From NCBI GenBank assembly GCA_964634325.1, contig CAZWJF010000009.1:1-64000 (forward strand): 64,000 nt of DNA, read 5' to 3'. Source of the DNA: JAJXWB01 sp964634325 (GTDB lineage Bacteria > Pseudomonadota > Alphaproteobacteria > Rhizobiales > Beijerinckiaceae). The notes under the pieces were generated by a model. It was not told the DNA's origin. It ran no database searches and worked only from the letters and a program-made list of their open reading frames with translations. The translations under genes and the position numbers were made by a program. Shown here piece by piece: positions 1 to 8,491 of the stretch. The stretch's first letter is position 1, and each line of letters starts with the position of its first letter.

Positions 1-371
1 CCCCAGAGAACGATCGGCGTGATCACGTAGCCCGAACGCGTCACGTAATCGTCGAGCGTCCCGAGAACGGACTCGCTCGGCAGCGACAGCGCGATCTCTT
101 CCTGGAGTTCGCGGCGCGCGGCTTCGGCAGGCGTTTCGTCCTGATCGACGCGCCCTCCCGGCAACGCCCATTGTGCGGGATGGGTCCGCAAGTTGCGCGA
201 ACGGCGCGTCAGCAAGAGCGAGGCGCCGGGCTCCTCGCGGCTATCGCCTACGACGAGCGCGACTGCGGCATGTTTCAGCGTCGCGGCCTCGGGCGGAGGC
301 GGCAGGCGCGGAAAACCGGCGCACAATTCGGTCAGCCGTTCGCGGCCGGCGGCGTCGATCTTGAAAGTCAT
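1..371 (-). CDS. Nudix hydrolase, CoA-pyrophosphatase-like (3' end outside window)
   Basis: The 123 visible residues start at the ATG read leftward from 371 and run off the left edge, so the C-terminus is missing. A complete Nudix box lies at about residues 73-95 (GGRVDQDETPAEA followed by ARRELQEEIAL), fitting GX5EX7REUXEEX; the usual final Gly of the box is Ile here. The box is preceded by LLLTRRS and HPAQWALPGG, a pattern seen in the NudL/CoAse branch that cleaves CoA or related nucleotide diphosphates using Mg2+ held by the box glutamates. It is followed after 47 bases by two glycosyltransferase genes on the same strand, which lie upstream of it, so co-transcription is possible. The substrate cannot be told from this fragment. 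Confidence 0.8.
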   Translation of the reverse strand, partial: MTFKIDAAGRERLTELCAGFPRLPPPPEAATLKHAAVALVVGDSREEPGASLLLTRRSRNLRTHPAQWALPGGRVDQDETPAEAARRELQEEIALSLPSESVLGTLDDYVTRSGYVITPIVLW

Positions 372-418
372 GCGTCTTGGTCGCATGTGCGCGCAGCAGC
401 GGCAACCGCGTTGATCGC

Positions 419-1639
419 CTAGCCGATCATCGGTCCGGCGATAGCGGCGAGCCGTCCGCAATACGCAGCCTCGCTGAAATGCGCGTCGTAAGCTTTGCGC
501 GTCGCGCTGGCGCGGCGGTCGGCCTCGCTCGGGCGCGGCGCGGCGACCGCTGCGCGCAGCGCGCTGGCGAAGGCGTCCGGTTCGTCCGCCAGCGCGACAT
601 TCTCAAGCGTGCGCGGGTCGATGTTCATGCCGCGGAAGGCGTGGTTCGTGGCCACGAGCGGCAGGCCGCTCGCCATGGCCTCGACGCTCTTGATCGACAG
701 GCCCGTGCCGCTCGTGGTCGGCAACAGCGCGAGACGCGCGTGCGCATAGATGTCGCCGATATGGTCGACGCGTCCGGCGAACCACGATCGGTACTTCTCG
801 TGGAGCGCAGCGTCGGCCGCCTTCACGCCGGCGTCGACGGACCCGTAGATGCGCACGGAGATTTCGGGCGCGCGCGGCGCCACTTCGCGCAGAAACCAGA
901 GCGCGCTTTCGACATTGGCGCGATTGCGGCTCGACACCAGAACGATTTCTTCGCCGCCCGGACCGGTCGGAACTTCCGGCACTGCAGGATAAACCAGTTC
1001 GTGGCGCTTCTCCGGCAGCAGCGCGCGAAACGCTTCGTGCTCCTCGGCGTTGAGATGCAGCAGAACGTCGGCTTTGCGCATCCACTCGAGTTCTTCGCCC
1101 AGCATCTGCTCGTAGCTCGCGCGCGGCTTCAGCCATGGAAGCCCCTCGTTCATGATGACGAACTGGCGCGCCTGCACGTCGTGCGAATCCATCAGGATCG
1201 GCACGCCGCCCTCCGCCAGCCGAACGGCGACCGGCATGCAGAAGAAATGGTTGCAGTGGACGATGTCGAACCGTTCGCGCGTCAGCGACGCCGACAGTTT
1301 CGCGCGCGAAATCATGCCGGCGCGGATGATCGCCTGATCGCCATGTACGTACGGCCACAGCACGTCGTGCAGGAACGTCGGCGCGAGCACGGCGGCGACC
1401 GGCGCGCCGGCGTAGGCGCGGGGATGGGCGTCGAGCTCCGGCGTCGCCTTGCGATAGCCGTTCCAGATCCAGGCGCGATCGGGCGCGAACCCCGGCTGAT
1501 CGGAGCAAGCGACGGTGACCACCCGCGCGCCGAGTTGCGTCCAGGCCTCGATCTGCCCCAGCACCACCTGATAGGTGCCGCAGGAGTGCCAGGCCGGATG
1601 GACGATGGCGACCGTGCGCCCTTCGAATGGCCCCCTCAT
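419..1639 (-). CDS. GT4-like glycosyltransferase, tandem paralogue 1
   Basis: A 406-residue GT-B type glycosyltransferase, probably cytoplasmic or membrane-peripheral, moving a sugar from an activated donor to a lipid or glycan. The N-terminus has a Rossmann start (GRTVAIVHPAWHSCGTYQV) and FDIVHCNHFF. The C-terminal donor domain ends in GTGLSIKSVEAMASGLPLVA, the E-containing helix region of GT4 enzymes. The ATG at 1639 overlaps the stop of the upstream paralogue by four bases (ATGA), so the pair is translationally coupled. The two proteins share most landmark motifs (HSCG.YQV, HCNHFFC, LLPTT..GLSIK, AFRGMN.DP), which indicates local duplication. Donor and acceptor are unknown; nearby lipid and export genes suggest a surface glycolipid or polysaccharide. 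Confidence 0.8.
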   Translation of the reverse strand: MRGPFEGRTVAIVHPAWHSCGTYQVVLGQIEAWTQLGARVVTVACSDQPGFAPDRAWIWNGYRKATPELDAHPRAYAGAPVAAVLAPTFLHDVLWPYVHGDQAIIRAGMISRAKLSASLTRERFDIVHCNHFFCMPVAVRLAEGGVPILMDSHDVQARQFVIMNEGLPWLKPRASYEQMLGEELEWMRKADVLLHLNAEEHEAFRALLPEKRHELVYPAVPEVPTGPGGEEIVLVSSRNRANVESALWFLREVAPRAPEISVRIYGSVDAGVKAADAALHEKYRSWFAGRVDHIGDIYAHARLALLPTTSGTGLSIKSVEAMASGLPLVATNHAFRGMNIDPRTLENVALADEPDAFASALRAAVAAPRPSEADRRASATRKAYDAHFSEAAYCGRLAAIAGPMIG

Positions 1640-2886
1640 TGCGTCACCAGGGGCGTCACGAGGTCGGAAATTGCGCGCCGATAGGCGCCGTCGCTGAAAT
1701 TGGCTTCGTAGAATTTGCGCGTGTCGCTGATCGCCCGCGCCGCGCCCGACGCCGCCGGATTGTGCGCGGGCCCGCGCGCGGCGGCGTCGTCCAGCGCGCC
1801 TGCAAAAGCCTCCGCCGTGTCGCAGAGCGTCACATTGGCGAGCGAGGCCGGATCGACGTTCATGCCGCGGAAGGCTTGCGGCGTGGCGATGAGCGGCGCG
1901 CCGGACGAGAGCGCCTCGACCGCCTTGATCGACAGGCCATGGCCTTCGGTCGTCGGCAGGAGAACGAGCCCGGCGTTGGCGTAGATCGCGCCGATGTCCT
2001 CGACCCGCCCGAGAAACAGATGGCGCCAGCGCTCGTAGAGCTCCGGGTTGCGGGCCTTGAGCGCGCCGTCGACATTGCCGGCGATCTTCACCTGCGCGTG
2101 CGGCGCGCGCGGCGCCACCTCGCGCAGGAACCATTCGACGCTGAGCGTGTTCGGAAAATTGCCGCTCGCGACGATGACGACGTCGTCGCCGCCGGGACCA
2201 GTGGGCGCCTCCTCGACCGCGGGATAGACGAGGGCGTTGCGCATATCCGGCAGCAGGCGCTCGAACGTCTCCCATTCCTCCGCATTGAGGTGCACGAGCA
2301 GATCGGCCTTGCGCAGCAGGGCCAGTTCCGTCGCCAGCAATTGGTCGTAGGTGGCGCGCGGCGGCACCACGAAAATTCCGTCGTTGCGCAGATCGTATTG
2401 CAGCGCTTGAACGTCCTGCGTCTCGATAATCAGCGGCGCGGTCGGGCTGAGATTGCGCGCCGCCGGAATGCAGAAGAAATGATTGCAGTGGATGAGGTCG
2501 ATCTTCCGATCCTCGAGCGCGTCCGGCAGGCGCGCGAATTCGGTCATCGCCGCCGTCGCGCGCGCGTGGTCGCCATGGATCAGCGGCCAGTAGAGCCGCG
2601 CCCAGAAATCCGGTCTGAGGAACACGGACGCCGGCATATTGGCGTAGAAACGTTCGTCGGCGGGCATGTCGCGCGTATGGTCGATGTAGTCGCGCCACCG
2701 GGGGCTGTCGAGGTCCGACTGGCCGGGCGGCCATTCCCGCACGGCGAGCGAAATCACGTGTGCGCCCAAGGCCTTGTAGACCGCAGCCTGGCTCACGTTG
2801 ACCTGATAGGACCCGCAGGAATGCCATGCCGCATGCACGACGGCGACCGTGCGGCCGGCGAGCGGCTGGCCCGAGTTTGCGGCCAT
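1636..2886 (-). CDS. GT4-like glycosyltransferase, tandem paralogue 2
   Basis: A 416-residue paralogue of the next gene downstream, with which it overlaps by four bases. N-terminal motif GRTVAVVHAAWHSCGSYQV, mid-protein IDLIHCNHFFCIP, and C-terminal LLPTTEGHGLSIKAVEALSSG mark a GT-B/GT4 fold. The chosen start is the ATG at 2886, which places the first beta strand about ten residues in, as in the paralogue; a TTG at 2907 would add seven residues. A 110-131 bp gap separates it from the divergent glycosyltransferase at 3018 and probably holds both promoters. No membrane segment is obvious. Substrates are not inferable from sequence alone. Confidence 0.8.
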   Translation of the reverse strand: MAANSGQPLAGRTVAVVHAAWHSCGSYQVNVSQAAVYKALGAHVISLAVREWPPGQSDLDSPRWRDYIDHTRDMPADERFYANMPASVFLRPDFWARLYWPLIHGDHARATAAMTEFARLPDALEDRKIDLIHCNHFFCIPAARNLSPTAPLIIETQDVQALQYDLRNDGIFVVPPRATYDQLLATELALLRKADLLVHLNAEEWETFERLLPDMRNALVYPAVEEAPTGPGGDDVVIVASGNFPNTLSVEWFLREVAPRAPHAQVKIAGNVDGALKARNPELYERWRHLFLGRVEDIGAIYANAGLVLLPTTEGHGLSIKAVEALSSGAPLIATPQAFRGMNVDPASLANVTLCDTAEAFAGALDDAAARGPAHNPAASGAARAISDTRKFYEANFSDGAYRRAISDLVTPLVTQ

Positions 2887-3017
2887 ATTCGGGGCGGATA
2901 GCGTCAAAGCGTCGTTCCGGCTCGGCTGCTCGGCCTATTGTCTTGGCCGCCCCGGATATGGGACAAGGCGCCCGCGGCGACGGCTCTGGCCGACGCCCCG
3001 GACTTCATAAGGACTCT

Positions 3018-3872
3018 GTGTTGTCGAATCCAGAACAAACGGCCGGCGCGCCCAGGCGCGGCATGGCCATCGTCGCCAACGACAAGATCGCCGACTGGCT
3101 TCTGCCCTTTCTGGAGAGCTGGAAGCGGACGAACGCGCATATTCCGCTCTATCTGATCCCCTACGACGATAATCTGGAGGTCACGAAGCGGGCCGCCAAA
3201 GCCTACGGCGTGACGATGGTGCCGGAGGTCGACAAGCGCATCGACCGTCTGGCGGCCGATCTCTATCCGTTGTTTCCCGGACATCGCCGTCGCCTGCGCA
3301 AACTGCACGCGCTGGCCCTGCCGCTCGACGAAGTCATCTATATCGACGTCGACATCGTCCTGTTCCGCGACTTTGCGCCGATGTTCGGGCTGCTGAAGAA
3401 AGGCGAGACGGAATTCATCATCGCCTCGCCGTCCTTCGAATACGTCTACAACAAGAAGAAAGACGAATATCCCGATCTCAAGGACGCGCTGCTGTTCAAC
3501 GACGGCTACTTCGTCACCTCGAACAAGTTCCTCAATCTCGACATGTTCGTGGAGACGATGACGAAAGACGCGAAGCTCTTCCACAAGGTTCGCAAGCGCG
3601 GCATGCTGTTCGCCCAGCCGGTGGTCAATTTCACGTGCCACCGCAACCACCTGGCCATCCGTCTGATGTCCGATCTGATCGCGAACGCCTCCCACGAGAC
3701 CTTCTACAAGGCCAACGGCGTGACCTTCAAAGACGGCGCGCCGCTGGATTTCCAGGGCAAGGAAATCTATTTCTGCCACTGGGCGGGGCTTCAGAGCCTG
3801 CCGGGCAAGCTCGCCTTCGACGATGCGTGGCGCGACTTCTCGAGCGCCGCCTGGGCCAAGGTCGGACGCTGA
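3018..3872 (+). CDS. DxD-type (GT-A) glycosyltransferase
   Basis: A 284-residue protein with the fold signature of a nucleotide-diphospho-sugar transferase. VIYIDVDIVLFRDF at about residues 106-119 supplies the DxD metal/donor motif, preceded by the RLRKLHALALPLDE helix typical of GT8-like enzymes. The GTG at 3018 is preferred because AAGGA lies just upstream at 3009-3013; a TTG at 3021 is equally close. An LptF/G-like permease gene starts eight bases after its stop, so the two are likely one transcript. The pairing suggests a role in building or moving a lipid-linked surface glycan. The family is fairly sure; the specific reaction is not. Confidence 0.72.
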   Translation: MLSNPEQTAGAPRRGMAIVANDKIADWLLPFLESWKRTNAHIPLYLIPYDDNLEVTKRAAKAYGVTMVPEVDKRIDRLAADLYPLFPGHRRRLRKLHALALPLDEVIYIDVDIVLFRDFAPMFGLLKKGETEFIIASPSFEYVYNKKKDEYPDLKDALLFNDGYFVTSNKFLNLDMFVETMTKDAKLFHKVRKRGMLFAQPVVNFTCHRNHLAIRLMSDLIANASHETFYKANGVTFKDGAPLDFQGKEIYFCHWAGLQSLPGKLAFDDAWRDFSSAAWAKVGR

Positions 3873-3879
3873 CGACGGG

Positions 3880-5034
3880 ATGATGAATTCGACGCCGCCG
3901 ATCCTGTCTGTCTATCTCGGCAAGCGCGTTCTTCTCGGGACCGTGGTGGTGCAGATCGCGCTCACCATTCCCGTCGTTCTCTCGGCTCTCTTTCATCAGC
4001 TGCCGCCGGCCGCGCTGCGCGGCGGCCTCGTCGGCCCGGCGCTGATCGGCACCTTGCCGACCGTCACCTACATCGCGCTGCCGATCGCCGTCGGCGTGGC
4101 GTCGGCGCTCGAGTTCTCGCGCATGTCCGCGGAAGGAATGGTCGCAGTCCTTTATTCGTTGCGACTGTCTTCATGGGCCATCGCCCGGCCGGCGCTGATC
4201 TGCGCTCTGGGCGCGACCGCCGTCGGCTACGTGTGTTCCTGCTGGCTTGCGCCGCGCTACGTCGGCGCGATGCACGACGTGCTCAACGTGATCCAGCATT
4301 CGCTCAATCACCGCATGCTCGAACCCGGTCAGTTCTACTCCTTCGACGACGGCCGCCGCATCGTCTATTTCGAGCGCTGGGAGACGCCGGATATCGCCGC
4401 CAATATGTTCATCCGGCAGCGCGCTCCGGACAAGAAGGTGGAGGAGACGATCACCGCCGCGCGCGCCGAATTCCGGCGCAACGACCTCAACGTCGTCATG
4501 ATCCTGACGCACGGCCAGATTCAGAGCCGGCCGGACGACGGCAAGCATGTCCGCGTGTCGGATTTCGACGAATACGCCATCTCGCTGCCGATGCAGGGCG
4601 CCAAGGGTCTGCCCTCGCGCAACTGGAAGGGCGTGTTCGAACTGCCGATGACGGACTTCCTCGCCTATGCGCCCTATGCCGCGGCCGATCGGCGCAATTT
4701 CTCGGAATGGGCTTCGGAAGCCGTGAAGCGAATGGTCATTCCCGCGCTCGCCATCGCCCACGCGCTGCTCGGCATCGGCCTCGTGCTCAACGTCGCCAGC
4801 GCGACCGGCCGCAGGTCGGCAGCCGGCGGCGCGGCCATCGCGGTTCTGCCGGCGGTACATATCGGCATGCTGATCGCGTCGGAGACCCTCATCCGCGCCA
4901 ACCCGTTGCTGGCGGCGCTGGTCGCTGCGCTTGCGGTTCTGGAAATCGGCGTCGGCGCATGGCTGATCCAGCGCCAGCAGGTCGGCGAAGCCGCGCGCCG
5001 GTCGCCGGCCGCGCTGGTCGCCGCTGGCGCCTGA
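3880..5034 (+). CDS. LptF/LptG-family (YjgP/YjgQ) permease
   Basis: A 384-residue membrane protein with three hydrophobic helices in the first about 125 residues, a soluble beta-rich central part (residues about 140-280, with QFYSFDDGRRIVYFE), and three C-terminal helices. This is the architecture of the LptF/LptG subunits that, with LptB, pull LPS from the inner membrane toward the periplasmic bridge. The length is close to the usual 350-390. It is not paired with a second LptF/G gene as in a canonical lptFG locus. It sits behind a glycosyltransferase and near an ABC exporter and a ceramide locus. That placement raises the idea of a dedicated paralogue for another lipid, but an ordinary LPS role is also possible. 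Confidence 0.72.
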   Translation: MMNSTPPILSVYLGKRVLLGTVVVQIALTIPVVLSALFHQLPPAALRGGLVGPALIGTLPTVTYIALPIAVGVASALEFSRMSAEGMVAVLYSLRLSSWAIARPALICALGATAVGYVCSCWLAPRYVGAMHDVLNVIQHSLNHRMLEPGQFYSFDDGRRIVYFERWETPDIAANMFIRQRAPDKKVEETITAARAEFRRNDLNVVMILTHGQIQSRPDDGKHVRVSDFDEYAISLPMQGAKGLPSRNWKGVFELPMTDFLAYAPYAAADRRNFSEWASEAVKRMVIPALAIAHALLGIGLVLNVASATGRRSAAGGAAIAVLPAVHIGMLIASETLIRANPLLAALVAALAVLEIGVGAWLIQRQQVGEAARRSPAALVAAGA

Positions 5035-5046
5035 CGAGCCAATCGC

Positions 5047-5805
5047 TCAGGCGGCCGCTTCGTCCTCGTCGTCCTTGCGGACGGTGTCGATATAGGCCGG
5101 GATGACCTTGTCGGGATCGCCGATTTCGCGCACGACGCCGGCGTCGATCCAGATGACGCGGTCGCAGAGCGTGCGCAGATAGTCGAGCCCGTGCGAGACG
5201 ACGAGGATCGTCCCGCGCTTGGCGAATTCGGCGATGAAGTTCTCGCATTTCTGCGCGAAGGCCTCGTCGCCGACCGACAGCGCCTCGTCGACGATCAGAA
5301 TGTCGGCGTCGACATGCGCGCAGATCGCGAATGCCAGACGGGCGACCATGCCGCTCGAATAGAGCTTCATCGGCTGGTCGAAGAACATGCCGATTTCGGC
5401 GAAATCGGCGATCTGATCGAGCTTCGCGATGATTTCGTGGCGTTTCAGGCCGAGAATCGCGCCGCCGATGATCGCGTTCTCGCGGCCCGTCAGCGTTCCG
5501 TCGAAACCGGCGCCGAGCGCCAGAATCGGCGCAATGCGCCCGTTGATCTCGACCGCGCCGGTCGTCGGCCGCGTGATGCCGCACAGGATTTGCAGCAGGG
5601 TCGTCTTGCCGGCGCCGTTGCGGCCGATGATGCCGACGCATTCGCCCTTCTTCACCTCGAAGGTCACGTCGCGCAGCACCCAGTGCTTCTTGTAGAAAGT
5701 CTTGGCCCAGCCGAACAACGCCTGCATGAGCTGGTCGTTGCGCCGCAGGTAGAGCTGGAACGCCTTCGAAGCGCTGCGGCAGGCGATCGCGACTTCAGAG
5801 GACAT
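5047..5805 (-). CDS. ABC exporter ATP-binding subunit, Wzt/KpsT type
   Basis: The 252-residue nucleotide-binding subunit contains Walker A GRNGAGKTT, a polysaccharide-exporter-type segment (GAGFDGTLTGRENA), the signature YSSGMVARLAFA in place of a canonical LSGGQ, Walker B DILIVDEALSVGDE and the switch His in VVSHGL. It lacks the long C-terminal carbohydrate-binding domain found in some Wzt proteins, so it resembles the short Wzt/KpsT/TagH-like subunits. It overlaps the permease gene upstream by 11 bases (5795-5805), which indicates a two-gene operon. The pair would export a lipid-linked glycan across the inner membrane. It converges on the LptF/G-like gene, with 12 bases between stops. Confidence 0.87.
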   Translation of the reverse strand: MSSEVAIACRSASKAFQLYLRRNDQLMQALFGWAKTFYKKHWVLRDVTFEVKKGECVGIIGRNGAGKTTLLQILCGITRPTTGAVEINGRIAPILALGAGFDGTLTGRENAIIGGAILGLKRHEIIAKLDQIADFAEIGMFFDQPMKLYSSGMVARLAFAICAHVDADILIVDEALSVGDEAFAQKCENFIAEFAKRGTILVVSHGLDYLRTLCDRVIWIDAGVVREIGDPDKVIPAYIDTVRKDDEDEAAA

Positions 5806-6592
5806 CGACGATCACCGACTTGTATTCGTTGAAGAAGCGATAGCCGAACAGGAATACGGCGTAGGAAGCGACGAAGCAGGCGAGGTAGAGCAGAGGGTCC
5901 GGGAATCGCTCGTAGATCACGAGGTCGCGCAACATCGCGATATAGTCGCCGACCAGATTGAGCTTGATCCAGGGCTGGAGATTGGCGGGCAGCTGCTCGA
6001 CCTGAAAGAAGACCGGCGTCGCGAACATCAGCAGCGGCACGATCGAGACCATCAGATGGGCGACGTCGCGCGTGAATGCGCCGAGCGCCATCAGAAACCA
6101 GGCCGAGCCGAGCATCAGCAGCATGAACGGGAGGACGATCAGCGGCACGAGCAGCACGGTCCACGAAATGTAGTGGACCGTAACCAGGCGCACGGCCAGC
6201 AGCGTGCCGAAGCTGATCCCGCCGTAGACCATGGCGCGGATGGTCGACGTCCAGGCGATCGTTTCCGCCGGAAAGATCGATTTCTTGATGAAGTGGACGT
6301 GCTCGTGCAGCAGGGTCGGAGAGCGCGCCGCGATCTCGGCGAAGACGTTGAACAGGATCAAGCCGCAGAAACTGGCCGCCGCATAATCGTAGATCGGCAC
6401 ATCCTTGGCGACGGCGGGCGTCGCGATGGTGAAGATGGTCGTGTAGACCGACAGCATCGCCAGCGGGGCGAAGATCGCCCAGATCCAGCCGAGAAACGAT
6501 TCGCGAAACCGCGAAGTCAGTTCGCGCCGCACGACGGCCCGGATCAATTCCCGGTGGTGCCATGCTCGTTCGAATGGCTCGGTCAAAATCAT
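5795..6592 (-). CDS. ABC-2 type exporter permease, Wzm/KpsM type
   Basis: A 265-residue membrane protein with about six hydrophobic helices and the ABC-2 N-terminal landmark RRELTSRFRESFLGWIWAIF, seen in polysaccharide and teichoic-acid exporters. The start at 6592 (ATG, encoding MILTEPFERAW) gives the usual Wzm length; an in-frame ATG at 6658 would add 22 polar residues. It forms the membrane half of the exporter whose ATPase gene overlaps its 3' end. Upstream lies a 404-base divergent region shared with the acyl-carrier-protein operon. Confidence 0.85.
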   Translation of the reverse strand: MILTEPFERAWHHRELIRAVVRRELTSRFRESFLGWIWAIFAPLAMLSVYTTIFTIATPAVAKDVPIYDYAAASFCGLILFNVFAEIAARSPTLLHEHVHFIKKSIFPAETIAWTSTIRAMVYGGISFGTLLAVRLVTVHYISWTVLLVPLIVLPFMLLMLGSAWFLMALGAFTRDVAHLMVSIVPLLMFATPVFFQVEQLPANLQPWIKLNLVGDYIAMLRDLVIYERFPDPLLYLACFVASYAVFLFGYRFFNEYKSVIVDVL

Positions 6593-6996
6593 CGTTTGCC
6601 TAGTCTCGGACTGGTCGGGAACGTCGGCGTTGCTCACTTGCGCGAGAAATCGTCGCACGAACTCGACTGCCTTGGCCGGATCGGCCGGTTGTTGGGTGTC
6701 GCGGGAGGCTGGCGCACGCCAGCCGCCCCGTCGGCGCGATTGCGCCGCCGCCCCCCGAGCCCGCGCTGTAGACCAGTTCCGGTCGGCTTCGTCAATGCCG
6801 CCGCGGCGGGCGGGTCGTCGAGATCGCCATTTTGGGGTTTATTTCCGGGCTCGACTGCCGTAACCAAGGCCGGCTCGAACCGCCCCGTGTCGCGGTCGTA
6901 GCGCGGCCGGTTCGTCCGGGCGCTGATATCTCACGTCTGGCGTTGTCGGCGCGACGGCTGGACGGACGGACCGAATGCCATCAAACGGGGGTGCGC
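6593..6996. other. Divergent intergenic region between ABC exporter and ACP operon
   Basis: About 400 bases with no convincing gene: short open frames here are arginine/proline-rich with no ribosome-binding site. It must contain the promoters for the leftward exporter pair and the rightward seven-gene lipid operon. I could not assign a clear -35/-10 pair, and no Pho-box-like repeat was found. Confidence 0.5.
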
Positions 6997-7266
6997 GTGG
7001 AACCTGTCGCTCAGGGAAATAGCCAGCTTTACGAACAGATCATCGAGGTGATCTCCAAGGAAGGCATGGTCGAGCCGGACAAGATCAAGCCCGACGCTAC
7101 GATCGAGAGCCTCGATCTGAAATCGATCGACATCGTCATGATCCTGACGGCCATCGAGGAACAGTTCGACGTCTACATTCCGATGGACGGCTCGTTCCAG
7201 GAAGCCAAGACCGTTCAGGAACTCGTGGACGCTCTCGCCGCCCACATCAAGAAAGAGAAAAGCTGA
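6997..7266 (+). CDS. Acyl carrier protein
   Basis: About 89 residues, acidic and helical, with the phosphopantetheine site in SLDLKSIDIVMILTAIEEQF (the serine of LKSID). The usual DSL motif is DLKS here, so this is a divergent, specialised ACP rather than the housekeeping AcpP. Start choice: GTG at 6997, or GTG at 6991 two codons earlier; a G-rich stretch lies at 6986-6990. The ketosynthase gene begins directly after its stop. It leads an operon of ketosynthase, two dehydratase-like proteins, a reductase and two glycosyltransferases, so it probably carries an acyl chain built by these partners. Delivery to Spt or to the ceramide synthase is inference. Confidence 0.87.
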   Translation: MEPVAQGNSQLYEQIIEVISKEGMVEPDKIKPDATIESLDLKSIDIVMILTAIEEQFDVYIPMDGSFQEAKTVQELVDALAAHIKKEKS

Positions 7267-8484
7267 ATGGCCGCTGGCCGCGAGGTCGTCATTACCGGCA
7301 TGGGCGCTGTTTCCGGCGCCGGAGTCGGATGGAAGCCGCTCTGGGACGCCGCGCGCAACGGCGAGAGCGCAATCCGTCCGCTCGAATTCGCGCGCGACTA
7401 TCCCGGCCGCATCAAGATCGGCGCGCAGGTGCCGAATTTCGAAGCGTCCGCGCTGATCGACCGGCCGACCCTGATGTATTGCGATCCGTTCGCGCAATAC
7501 GCGGTCGTGGCGGCGGACCAGGCCGTCCGCGAGGCGGGCCTGACGCGCGAAACGGTCGGAGGCTTGGACTGCGCGGTCATTCTCGGCTCGGGGATCGGCG
7601 GCATTCGAACCGTCGACGACGGCCTGTTCAATCTCTACGCCAAGGGCGTGCGGCCCGAGCCGCTGAGCATCCCCAAGCTGATCGCCAGCGCCGGCCCTTC
7701 GATGCTGTCGATCCGGTTCGACGCCCACGGCCCCGTCTTCGGCGTGGCCAGCGCCTGTTCGTCGGCCAGCCAGGCGGTCGGCATGGGCATGCAGATGGTG
7801 CGTTCGGGCATGGCCGAGCGGGCGATCGTCGGCGGCTCGGAAGGCAGCTTGTCGGTCGGGACCCAGATGACCTGGGAAGCGCTGCGCGTGCTGACGCCCG
7901 ACAAATGCCGCCCCTTCTCCAAGGGCCGCAATGGCATGAGCATCGGCGACGGCGCGGCGATCTTCATCCTCGAGACCGCCGAGGCGGCCAGGGCGCGCGG
8001 CGCTCCGATTCTGTGCCGGCTGACCGGCTATGGCACCTCCGCCGACGCCCGCGACCCGATTCGGCCCGACGTCGACGGGGCGGCGCTCTCCATGCGCCGC
8101 GCCATCGAAGACGCCGCCATATCGCCGGACGCGATCGATTATGTGAACGCCCACGGCACCGCGACCGCGCTCAACGACCCCAGCGAGGCGGAGGCCATGG
8201 GGCGGATATTCGGCGAGCGGCTGGCCGAAGTGCCCGTTTCCTCGACCAAACCGGTGCATGGACATGCGCTCGGCGCCGCCGGCGCGCTGGAGCTGGTCTG
8301 CACGATCATGGCGCTGCGCGACAAAATAGCGCCCCCCACCATCAATTTTCTGGAAGCCGACCCGAAATGCCCGGTCGACTGCGTACCGAATGCGGCGCGC
8401 CCCGTACCGATCCGCACGGCCATGTCGAACTCCTTCGCTTTTGGCGGCGTCAACGCATCGCTCATCGTTCAGGCGTCGGACTGA
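7267..8484 (+). CDS. Beta-ketoacyl-ACP synthase (FabF-like condensing enzyme)
   Basis: A 405-residue thiolase-fold condensing enzyme. Cys164 sits in GVASACSSASQ, His296 in NAHGTAT, and Lys328/His333 in KPVHGHALGAAGA, giving the complete Cys-His-His set for decarboxylative Claisen condensation of malonyl-ACP with an acyl chain. Length matches FabF/KAS II. It directly follows the ACP and precedes two hot-dog proteins, an arrangement resembling small type II polyketide or arylpolyene/fatty-acid cassettes rather than the housekeeping fab cluster. It probably elongates a special acyl chain. Chain length specificity cannot be read from sequence. Confidence 0.92.
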   Translation: MAAGREVVITGMGAVSGAGVGWKPLWDAARNGESAIRPLEFARDYPGRIKIGAQVPNFEASALIDRPTLMYCDPFAQYAVVAADQAVREAGLTRETVGGLDCAVILGSGIGGIRTVDDGLFNLYAKGVRPEPLSIPKLIASAGPSMLSIRFDAHGPVFGVASACSSASQAVGMGMQMVRSGMAERAIVGGSEGSLSVGTQMTWEALRVLTPDKCRPFSKGRNGMSIGDGAAIFILETAEAARARGAPILCRLTGYGTSADARDPIRPDVDGAALSMRRAIEDAAISPDAIDYVNAHGTATALNDPSEAEAMGRIFGERLAEVPVSSTKPVHGHALGAAGALELVCTIMALRDKIAPPTINFLEADPKCPVDCVPNAARPVPIRTAMSNSFAFGGVNASLIVQASD

Positions 8485-8491
8485 GGCCGAA

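Noticed and set aside
377..2901. Two long plus-strand frames opposite the GT4 genes
   Set aside because: Low-complexity Arg-rich translations, no motifs, and fully antisense to two convincing glycosyltransferases.
6634..6867. Possible small gene in the divergent region before the ACP operon
   Set aside because: The translation is rich in Arg, Pro and Gly, with no ribosome-binding site and no hydrophobic core.
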